Below, piece by piece: positions 49,858 to 56,385 of a DNA stretch of 64,000 nt. Source of the DNA: Streptomyces sp. V1I1 (GTDB lineage: Bacteria > Actinomycetota > Actinomycetes > Streptomycetales > Streptomycetaceae); NCBI RefSeq assembly GCF_030817355.1, contig NZ_JAUSZH010000001.1, positions 7,663,001-7,727,000 on the forward strand, given 5' to 3'. Within the stretch, counting starts at the first letter, position 1. Each line of letters starts with the position of its first letter. Position numbers and translations under genes: made by a program. The notes below the pieces were generated by a model. That model was not told the origin of the DNA, searched no databases, and saw only the letters and a list, made by a program, of their open reading frames with translations.

Positions 49858-50261
49858 GTGACTCACAACGACCCGAGCGACGCGGGTCTCGAAATCGGCG
49901 CAACGTGCACCATCCGTGACCTGTATGTCCTTGCGCCGCAAGGTGATTGGATCGCGGGCACCCTTTTCGCGAAGAGCTGCGAGGCGTTCTTGTCCTCGTT
50001 CAAAGACTGGAACTCGGCGACCGTCGGCGGCATATCTGCATGTCCTTGCCTGCTGGCCCAATGATCACGCTGACGGTCGCACTCGAAGCAAAGTACGAGC
50101 TGTGGGCTCCTGACGGGTCCGCGCGCAACGTCGATTCCCTGGACTTCGTGACCGGCAACAATCGGAACATTCTCACTCCGGGGGAAATTCTGCGGCGCAT
50201 CAACATCCCGGCGCGCGCCCTGAGGAAACGCACCGCGCACCGCCGCTTCACGCTGACCCGG
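49858..50261 (+). pseudogene. Remnant of a xanthine dehydrogenase-type FAD-binding subunit
   Basis: The frame from 49858 reads VTHNDPSDAGLEIGATCTIR and CEAFLSSFKDWNSATVGG, the middle of a molybdopterin-dehydrogenase FAD-binding domain; its N-terminal part is missing. At about 50032 one base is lost and the protein continues in the next frame as ICMSLPAGPMITLTVALEAK, then LDFVTGNNRNILTPGEIL and ALRKRTAHRRFTLTR. It then breaks off before the C-terminal half of the domain. It is not functional. Confidence 0.8.
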
Positions 50262-50857
50262 ACGACACCTTCATCCTCGACAACACGGTCCGCTTCGTCG
50301 GCCAACGCGTCGTTGCGGTCCTGGCCGACACGGTCGGGCGGCAGAAGAGGGCTGCCGGAGGGTCGTCGTCGAATACGAGGTAATGCCGGCAGTATTCGAC
50401 CCCGAAGAGGCAATGGCCGAGGGGGCGCCACAGCTACACGGCGCGGACAGTCCATTCGTCCGCGATCCCGTCCACAACATCTTGCTCGAGATCCATTCGC
50501 ACATCGGCGATATCGACGCAGGGTTCGCCGAAGCCGACGTGATCCACGAAGGCACGTACTCCTCACCGCGAGTGCAACACGCGCATCTGGAGACCCACGG
50601 CTCGATTGCCTGGATGGAGAACGGTCGTCTGAACGTCCGCACCAGTGCCCCGCACCGACGTGCTCCTGGCGGACTCGGCGGATTCCGTTGGGCCCATGCG
50701 GTCGAAGGGGATGGCGGAATGCTGTATCAACCCGGTGGCCCCCGCGTTGGCGAATGCGCTCCACGACGCCACGGGCGTCCGCTACCGCGCGCTGCCCCTG
50801 ACTCCGGAACGGATTTACAGCCGGCTCAACGAATACCAGTCGGTGCCGACGGCCTGA
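50255..50857 (+). pseudogene. Remnant of a xanthine dehydrogenase-type molybdopterin subunit
   Basis: Three pieces of the large subunit survive. Piece 1 (50255-50340) reads DPDDTFILDNTVRFVGQRVV from the hammerhead domain. A one-base loss near 50340 shifts to piece 2, EEGCRRVVVEYEVMPAVFDP and FAEADVIHEGTYSSPRVQHA, then HLETHGSIAWMENGRL (to about 50646). Piece 3 (50645-50857) is the extreme C-terminus, PRTDVLLADSADSVGPMRSK and GMAECCINPVAPALANALHD, then TPERIYSRL. Judged against the usual length near 780 residues, several hundred residues are deleted between pieces 2 and 3. It is a gene relic. Confidence 0.82.
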
Positions 50858-51133
50858 GCAAATGAACACCTGCCCGGACTGGAGCGGGAGTACGAAACGC
50901 GGCAGGAGGACGTCAACGCCGCTGCCGCCGACTACGCCGGGTACCTCGGCGCCGAGGAAGTCCGGCGTGTGCTCGACACGACCATGATCGGCCCAGAATC
51001 GCAGGCGGAACGGCTGAGCCGGCACCTCGGCGAGTTCGCCCGGCGAAGTCCGCGAGGAGGAGCAAGAGCTCCTCCTCGCGGCTCTCGTAGCCGTGGTGCC
51101 GCCCCGGACACCGGATCGGACAGTCCGCCGAGA
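50858..51133 (+). other. Gap holding an unassigned helical reading frame and a terminator
   Basis: Directly after the relic's stop codon, the same frame stays open for about 65 codons with good codon bias: NEHLPGLEREYETRQEDVNA, then YAGYLGAEEVRRVLDTTMIG and QAERLSRHLGEFARR. No start codon with a ribosome site is seen, so it is probably another decayed C-terminal fragment. I do not recognise the family. The GAPDH terminator hairpin overlaps its end. Confidence 0.4.
51051..51080 (-). terminator. Terminator of the GAPDH gene
   Basis: Perfect 13-bp inverted repeat CGCGAGGAGGAGC / GCTCCTCCTCGCG with loop AAGA, 53 bases beyond the minus-strand GAPDH stop. Confidence 0.75.
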
Positions 51134-52579
51134 TCAGACCACCGGGGCGGGGTAGGTCGGGTACTCCACCCCGGAGACGTGTTGGACGACGCGGATGACC
51201 TGGCAGGAGTAGCCGAACTCGTTGTCGTACCACAGGTAGAGGATCGCGTTATCGCCGTCCACCTTGGTGGCGCCTGCGTCGACGATCGAGGCGTGACGCG
51301 AGCCGATGAAGTCGCTCGAGACCGCGTCGGGGGCGGTGGTGAAGTCGATCTGGCGCTTGAGCGGCGAGGTCAGCGACACGTTGCGGAGGTAGTCGAGGAC
51401 CTCCTCGCGGGTGGTCTCACGCCCGAGCCGCAGGCTGAGGATCGCGATCGAGACGTCGGGCACCGGGACGCGGATCGAGCTGCCGGTGATCGGCGCCTTG
51501 AGGCCGGGGAGCGCTTTGGCGACCGCGGAGGCGGCACCGGTCTCGGTGATGACCATGTTGAGCGGCGCGGAGCGGCCGCGGCGGTCGGAGCTGTGGTAGT
51601 TGTCCAGCAGGTTCTGGTCGTTGGTGAACGAGTGGACGGTCTCCACGTGGCCGCGCAGGACGCCGTACTCGTCCGCCATCGCCTTCAGCGGCGGGACGAT
51701 CGCGTTGGTGGTGCAGGACGCGCAGGACAGGATCTGCTCGTCCGGCTTGATCGTGTCGTGGTTGACGCCGTGCACGATGTTGGGAACATCGCCCTTGCCC
51801 GGCGCGGTCAGGACGACCTTGTCGACGCCGGGGCGCAGGTGCTTCGACAGGCCCTCGCGGTCGCGCCACTTGCCGGTGTTGTCGATGAGGATGGCGTCCT
51901 TGATGCCGTACGCCGTGTAGTCGACCTCCGACGGGTCGTTGGCGTAGATCACCTTGATCTCGTTGCCGTTGGCGATGATCGTGCTGTTCGCCTCGTCGAC
52001 GGAGATCGTGCCCTGGAACTGGCCGTGGATGGAGTCGCGGCGCAACAGAGAGGCGCGCTTGACGATGTCCTGGTCGCCGCCCTGCCGGACGACGATGGCG
52101 CGCAGTCGCAGGCCGTTGCCGGAGCCGGCCTTCTCGATGAGCAGGCGGGCGACGAGCCGGCCGATGCGGCCGAAGCCGTAGAGGACGACGTCACGCCCCT
52201 CGCGGCGCTCGGTCTTGTTGGCACCCATGGCGCCGGTGACGGCCTCCGCGGTGAACTCCTCCACCGAGAGCCCGCGGTCGTCGGTCTTGTACACCGCGGC
52301 GAGCATGCCGATGTCGATCTGGGAAGGCCCGAGATCGAGCGTGGTCAGAGCCTGCAGGAACGGCAGCGTCTCGGTGACCGAGAGTTCTTCACCGGCGATC
52401 TGCCGGGCGAATCGGTGGGTCTTGAGGATGCTGACCACCGACTTGTTCACCAAGGAGCGGCTGTGAAGCAGGACCGTGACGTCCCGCTCCCGGTGTAGCT
52501 TCCCGATGATTGGGATCATCGACTCCGCGATCTCCTCGCGGTTCTTCCAGTTGGTGAACGAGTCGTCATTGACAGTCAC
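51134..52579 (-). CDS. gap: Glyceraldehyde-3-phosphate dehydrogenase, long form
   Basis: A 481-residue GAPDH. The catalytic core begins near residue 125 with DVVLYGFGRIGRLVARLLIE (NAD-binding). The active-site Cys is in SCASCTTNAIVPPLKAM (about residue 287), with HSFTNDQNLLDNYHSSDRRG and the C-terminal YLWYDNEFGYSCQVIRVVQH. A 125-residue N-terminal extension (NREEIAESMIPIIGKLHRER and so on) makes it about 150 residues longer than the glycolytic GapA. The same layout is known for GapB-type enzymes of actinobacteria, some of which work mainly in the gluconeogenic direction. Most likely a second GAPDH. A TTTGA-TCAT-TCAAA inverted repeat lies 50 bases upstream. Confidence 0.92.
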   Translation of the reverse strand: MTVNDDSFTNWKNREEIAESMIPIIGKLHRERDVTVLLHSRSLVNKSVVSILKTHRFARQIAGEELSVTETLPFLQALTTLDLGPSQIDIGMLAAVYKTDDRGLSVEEFTAEAVTGAMGANKTERREGRDVVLYGFGRIGRLVARLLIEKAGSGNGLRLRAIVVRQGGDQDIVKRASLLRRDSIHGQFQGTISVDEANSTIIANGNEIKVIYANDPSEVDYTAYGIKDAILIDNTGKWRDREGLSKHLRPGVDKVVLTAPGKGDVPNIVHGVNHDTIKPDEQILSCASCTTNAIVPPLKAMADEYGVLRGHVETVHSFTNDQNLLDNYHSSDRRGRSAPLNMVITETGAASAVAKALPGLKAPITGSSIRVPVPDVSIAILSLRLGRETTREEVLDYLRNVSLTSPLKRQIDFTTAPDAVSSDFIGSRHASIVDAGATKVDGDNAILYLWYDNEFGYSCQVIRVVQHVSGVEYPTYPAPVV

Positions 52580-52628
52580 AGGTTTATCTTTCGAGCTAGG
52601 CGGTGCTCAGATGCTAACCCCCCGCCAC

Positions 52629-52642
52629 TTTGATCATTCAAA
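52629..52642. promoter_or_regulatory. Inverted repeat upstream of GAPDH
   Basis: TTTGA-TCAT-TCAAA, a perfect 5-bp dyad, 50 bases before the GAPDH ATG in the divergent gap shared with the tetR gene. A possible operator; the binding protein is unknown. Confidence 0.3.
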
Positions 52643-52747
52643 CGGCCCCCTGCGGTAGGCCAACGAGACGGACTGCGGGTCCGCCCCGTCATGCAACGCT
52701 CCGGTCCCGGAGGCGGAGGACGCTGCATGGTAAGGTTTTTGTGGCTT

Positions 52748-52763
52748 AAGATGATTGGTCATA
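52748..52763. promoter_or_regulatory. Probable TetR operator at the tetR promoter
   Basis: AAGATGATTGGTCATA, 22 bases before the tetR GTG. It matches the two copies before the alcohol dehydrogenase gene (read on the minus strand as AAGACGACCGGTCATT and AAGACGACCGGTCACT) at 12 and 11 of 16 positions; most differences are C/T changes. Position suggests autorepression. Confidence 0.55.
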
Positions 52764-52785
52764 TTGCTGCGAGGGGGTACTCCCG

Positions 52786-53358
52786 GTGGCCAGAAGGAGC
52801 ATGCGCGAGGAGATCGTCGAGGCGGCGGTCGAGCAGTTCCATGCGCGCGGGTTCAACGCGGCGGGCGTCAAAGACATCACCAACAGCGCGGGGGTCCCGA
52901 AGGGGTCGTTCTACAACCACTTTGAGAGCAAGGAAGCGCTGGCCGTGGTGGCCTTGGAGCGGTACGGCGAGAGCCGCCGGCTCCGGGAGCTCACCGACGC
53001 GTCCGTCGATCCAGTGCTGCGGCTGCGGCAGCACTTCGAGTTCCTCCGCGACGAGAACACCACCAGGGACTTCACCCGCGGCTGCCTCATCGGCGGCTTC
53101 GGCACGGAGATGGCCGACCACAGCGACATGATCCGCGAGGCGGTACGACTCAGCTTGGAGAGCTGGGCGCAGGCGCTCGCGGCTCCGATCGCCCAGGCGC
53201 AGGAGTCGGGCCAGGTGACGGCGACCACGGACGCGAAGACGCTCGCCCGGTTCATTCTGAACGCCTGGGAGGGCACGCTCATCTCCGCCCGGTCCGAGCA
53301 TTCGGAGGACTCCTACGAGGTGTTCTTCGACACGGTGTTCGGCACGCTACTCCCCTGA
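52786..53358 (+). CDS. TetR/AcrR family transcriptional regulator
   Basis: A 190-residue repressor. The helix-turn-helix occupies about residues 8-53: REEIVEAAVEQFHARGFNAA, GVKDITNSAGVPKGSFYNHF and ESKEAL. The ligand-binding domain has CLIGGFGTEMADHSDMIREA and the C-terminal TAARFILNAWEGTLISAR-like block (here LARFILNAWEGTLISARSEH), typical of the AcuR/QacR-like group that senses small electrophiles or aldehydes. GTG at 52786 lies 22 bases after a 16-bp operator-like sequence that also appears twice before the nearby alcohol dehydrogenase gene. Autoregulation and control of the dehydrogenase are therefore likely. Confidence 0.9.
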   Translation: MARRSMREEIVEAAVEQFHARGFNAAGVKDITNSAGVPKGSFYNHFESKEALAVVALERYGESRRLRELTDASVDPVLRLRQHFEFLRDENTTRDFTRGCLIGGFGTEMADHSDMIREAVRLSLESWAQALAAPIAQAQESGQVTATTDAKTLARFILNAWEGTLISARSEHSEDSYEVFFDTVFGTLLP

Positions 53359-53395
53359 CGCCTCTTGGCGAATTCACGGTTCTACGGTTTCGACG

Positions 53396-53431
53396 ACCGA
53401 GCCCCCGGCCGCAGGCGGCCGGAGGCTCGGT
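53396..53431. terminator. Bidirectional terminator between tetR and the unknown gene
   Basis: ACCGAGCC (53396-53403) pairs with GGCTCGGT (53424-53431), enclosing CCGGCCG and CGGCCGG arms. Long GC stem between two convergent genes. Confidence 0.6.
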
Positions 53432-53445
53432 GGTGGCACCGCACG

Positions 53446-54174
53446 TCACTCGAACGTGATCCCGTCGAGGTCGATGGTGACAAGCAGCAGATCCCGGTTG
53501 GCCGTTCCGTCCTCGTTGAGGGCGTAGACCCGTCGCTTCGTCGGGATCATGATCCCGTCGAACTCCCGGTACTCCGAGGGGTAGTGCGCGGCCGGGCCGC
53601 CCGCGACAACCTCGGCGTTGTAGTCGTGCCGCTCGAAGAGACCGTCGCTGCCGACGTAGAAGGTCTGCTCCTTGGAGTGGGTCGCGATGTCATCGGGGAA
53701 CGTCACCTTCAGCCGCCGCCAGGTCTGCCCGTCCTCCTCCCAGGGCGTCAGCTCCTCGGTCTCGAAGCCGGGCATGGTGAACGAGAAGGGGGCGGTCAGA
53801 TACGTCCACATCGCGTATCCGGCGAAGTACGCCAACTGCAGCTCGTCCCACGGGGTTTCGAGGACGTGCCCCGCGAAGGAGTCCCGCGGGTTGTCCCGTT
53901 CGGCCAGGACCTCACCCGAGTCGGTCTCGATGGCGACGCGCTTCGGGGTGAGGGCCGTACGCCGCCCCTCCTCCTTGACCGGGAAGTGGCTGGCGAACTG
54001 ACGGTGCAGGTCGACGCGGAGATGGGCATCGGTGAGGACACCGTCCTGGCCCTTGAGCCCCCACAGCGGACCGCCGTTGCGGAGGTGTGCGGTGAGGGAC
54101 GTGTACTCGTTCCATCGGTCGAGGCCGCCGTGCGCGGCGATGGTCAGACCCTTGAGGGTGCTGTTCTCATTCAT
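53446..54174 (-). CDS. Conserved protein of unknown function, co-transcribed with alcohol dehydrogenase
   Basis: A 242-residue soluble protein without signal or membrane segment. Features: GLTIAAHGGLDRWNEYTSLT near the start, WGLKGQDGVLTDAHLRVDLH, ETPWDELQLAYFAGYAMWTY, TWRRLKVTFPDDIATHSKEQ, QTFYVGSDGLFERHDYNAEV and IPTKRRVYALNEDGT. The beta-rich pattern resembles lipoprotein-carrier-like (LolA-type) folds, but I cannot name a family. The ATG at 54174 is two bases after the stop of the upstream alcohol dehydrogenase on the same strand, so the two form an operon, presumably under the same TetR operators. Confidence 0.82.
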   Translation of the reverse strand: MNENSTLKGLTIAAHGGLDRWNEYTSLTAHLRNGGPLWGLKGQDGVLTDAHLRVDLHRQFASHFPVKEEGRRTALTPKRVAIETDSGEVLAERDNPRDSFAGHVLETPWDELQLAYFAGYAMWTYLTAPFSFTMPGFETEELTPWEEDGQTWRRLKVTFPDDIATHSKEQTFYVGSDGLFERHDYNAEVVAGGPAAHYPSEYREFDGIMIPTKRRVYALNEDGTANRDLLLVTIDLDGITFE

Positions 54175-54176
54175 TG

Positions 54177-55193
54177 TCAGACCGCCACATTCAGAACGAT
54201 ACGGAAACGGGCCTCGCCGGACATCATGCGCTCGTAGGCCTGGGGGGCCTGGGCGAGCGGCATGACTTCGGTCATGGGACGGACATCCCGGGCCTCGGCG
54301 AACCGGAGGTTGTCCTCGTTGTCGATGGAGCTGCCGGTCAGACTTCCGCTGACCGTACGGGTGCCGAAGATCAGGTCGGTGGTCTGCACCTCGATCGGGT
54401 CGAAGGCGGCACCGACGACCACCATTCGGCCGCGCGGCGCCAGTCCGGAAACCAGCGGCGACATCGAGGCACCGCTCGCGGCGGTCGCGACGACCGCGGC
54501 CGCGCCGCCGAGCTTTTGCAGCGCCTCGCCGGCGTTCTCTGCGGAGCTGTCGATGTAGTGGTCGGCGCCGAGCCGCTTGGCCGGCTCCGCCTTCCCGGTG
54601 CCCCGGGCGATCGCCGCGACGCGGAACCCGAGCCTGTTCGCGTACTGCACGCCCAGATGCCCGAGGCCGCCGATCCCCTGCACGGCCACCAGCGCGCCGG
54701 GGGCGCTGTCGATCTGCTGGAGCGCGCTGAACACCGTCAGTCCTGCGCACAGGAGCGGCGCCGCGTCGACGGGGCTCATCCCCTCCGGGATCCGTACGAG
54801 GCCGCTGGCCCTGGCGACCACTATCTCCGCGTAGCCGCCGTCGACGTCGCTTCCCGTCTGCGGCTGGTCCTCGCAGTTGACGAAGTCACCACGTCGGCAG
54901 AAGTCGCACACTCCGCAGTGGCCGTTCAGGAAACCTACGCCCACGCGCTCGCCGACCCGCCATGTCGTCACCCCGGGGCCGACCGCGTCGATCACGCCGA
55001 CGACCTCGTGCCCGGGGACCACCGACGAGGACGGGTCGGGCCGCATCCCCTCGACGGCCAGGACGTCGGAGTGGCAGACGCCGCAGGTCTCGACCCGCAG
55101 GCGTACATGCCCCGGCGGTGGCTCCGGCGTCGCGCGCTCCACCAGCTCGAAATTTCGTGACCCTGTGACTTCGAACGCTCGGTATGTGGACAT
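54177..55193 (-). CDS. Zinc-dependent medium-chain alcohol dehydrogenase
   Basis: A 338-residue MDR-family dehydrogenase. Catalytic zinc ligands are Cys and His in ETCGVCHSDVLAVEG and PGHEVVGVIDAVGPG. The structural-zinc loop CGVCDFCRRGDFVNCE has four cysteines. The NADP/NAD motif is VQGIGGLGHLGVQYANRLGF. The MSTYRAFEV start at 55193 follows AAGGAG by five bases; the upstream frame is not coding. It resembles cinnamyl-alcohol-type or YjgB-like aldehyde reductases. Two direct copies of a 16-bp motif lie 22-63 bases upstream and match a sequence before tetR, so it is probably repressed by that regulator. Confidence 0.9.
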   Translation of the reverse strand: MSTYRAFEVTGSRNFELVERATPEPPPGHVRLRVETCGVCHSDVLAVEGMRPDPSSSVVPGHEVVGVIDAVGPGVTTWRVGERVGVGFLNGHCGVCDFCRRGDFVNCEDQPQTGSDVDGGYAEIVVARASGLVRIPEGMSPVDAAPLLCAGLTVFSALQQIDSAPGALVAVQGIGGLGHLGVQYANRLGFRVAAIARGTGKAEPAKRLGADHYIDSSAENAGEALQKLGGAAAVVATAASGASMSPLVSGLAPRGRMVVVGAAFDPIEVQTTDLIFGTRTVSGSLTGSSIDNEDNLRFAEARDVRPMTEVMPLAQAPQAYERMMSGEARFRIVLNVAV

Positions 55194-55214
55194 GGCGCTC
55201 CTTCGTTGAGGCAA

Positions 55215-55256
55215 AGTGACCGGTCGTCTTATCGATTCATAATGACCGGTCGTCTT
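55215..55256. promoter_or_regulatory. Two direct operator copies at the alcohol dehydrogenase promoter
   Basis: AGTGACCGGTCGTCTT (55215-55230) and AATGACCGGTCGTCTT (55241-55256) are identical in 15 of 16 bases and 26 bases apart. A related sequence on the opposite strand precedes tetR (52748-52763). The core GACCGGTC is palindromic, as expected for a dimeric repressor. Confidence 0.65.
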
Positions 55257-55422
55257 GGGGTCCGTCAAGCCGACGAGGGCCCTGGCGCCGGTCGCCTCCT
55301 CGGGCGTGTGTCTCCCGCGCCCGTGATCGTGTGCCCAAGTGACGACAAAGCTCTGCAAGCGGGCTCGCCGATGGGCGAAACTGAACTGACACCAGTGCAG
55401 GTCAGGGCTTTGGGCAGGTGAC

Positions 55423-56385
55423 ATGTATCGCAAGGAGTCGCACGTGCCGGGCATGAGCGGCCTGGACCCGGACCCGGGGCTCTTCGGGCCGGACTCAGTG
55501 ACCTGGCAGATGCACGGAGATCCGATGATGTGGGTCGCCGGGGTGCGCGCGCTGTACCTCCAGGCGCTGCACCCCCGCGCCGTCCGCGGCGTCATGCAGA
55601 ACAGCGACTTCCGGAAGGATGCCTGGGGCCGGCTCATGCGCACCGCGAACTTCGTCGGCACCATCACCTACGGCACCGCCGCGGCTGCCGAGCGGGCGGG
55701 CGCCCGGGTCCGCCGCATCCACACCCACCTCGGGGTCACCGACCCCGCAACGGGCGAACGCTACGGCGTCGACGAGCCGGAGCTGCTGCTGTGGGTCCAC
55801 TGCGCCGAGGTCGGCTCGTACCTCGACGTCGCACGCCGCTCCGGTATCCCGCTCACCGACGCCCAGGCCGACCGCTACCTCGACGAGCAGCGCGAAGGCG
55901 CACGCCTGGTCGGCCTCGACCCGGCCGAGGTACCCGGATCCGCCGGGGAGCTCGCCGCCTACTTCGAGCAGGTGCGTCCCGAGCTCGCCGCCGGCCCCGA
56001 GGCACACGACGTCGACGACTTTCTGCAGCGGCCGCCGATCAACCCTCTGCTCGTCCCGGCGCGCGAACTGCTGTGGCGGCGCGTGGCCGCACTCGCGTAC
56101 GACGCACTGCCCCCTTACGCCCATGAGTTGTACGGCAGACCCGCCCCCGCCCCTGAACGTGTCACGCATCAGCTCATCGCCACAGGCAACCTGCTGCGCT
56201 GCATTCCCTCCCGTCTGCGCTGGCAACTGCCGCCAGGTCACATCTTGAAAGCGATGGCGCGACTAGGCCCCGGCGCCCGCCCGGCGCCGTACAAACTGCG
56301 CAGACAGGAGGCCATACTGGACGGGCCGGGGAGGGCGCAGCTTAGCGACGGGGGCGACAGCACGCGATGGCGGAATCCAGGCTGA
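55423..56385 (+). CDS. Oxygenase MpaB family protein (DUF2236)
   Basis: A 320-residue protein of the ER-bound oxygenase mpaB / rubber-oxygenase-like family, which are haem-type or iron oxygenases. Family marks are DSVTWQMHGDPMMWVAGVRA, LYLQALHPRAVRGVMQNSDF, RLMRTANFVGTITYGTAAAA, VRRIHTHLGVTDPATGERYG and LLLWVHCAEVGSYLDVARRS. The ATG at 55423 is used; GTG 55444 or ATG 55453 (MSGLDPDPG) are alternatives. The last 19 bases overlap the Ser/Thr kinase gene, so the two are co-transcribed. The substrate is unknown. Confidence 0.85.
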   Translation: MYRKESHVPGMSGLDPDPGLFGPDSVTWQMHGDPMMWVAGVRALYLQALHPRAVRGVMQNSDFRKDAWGRLMRTANFVGTITYGTAAAAERAGARVRRIHTHLGVTDPATGERYGVDEPELLLWVHCAEVGSYLDVARRSGIPLTDAQADRYLDEQREGARLVGLDPAEVPGSAGELAAYFEQVRPELAAGPEAHDVDDFLQRPPINPLLVPARELLWRRVAALAYDALPPYAHELYGRPAPAPERVTHQLIATGNLLRCIPSRLRWQLPPGHILKAMARLGPGARPAPYKLRRQEAILDGPGRAQLSDGGDSTRWRNPG

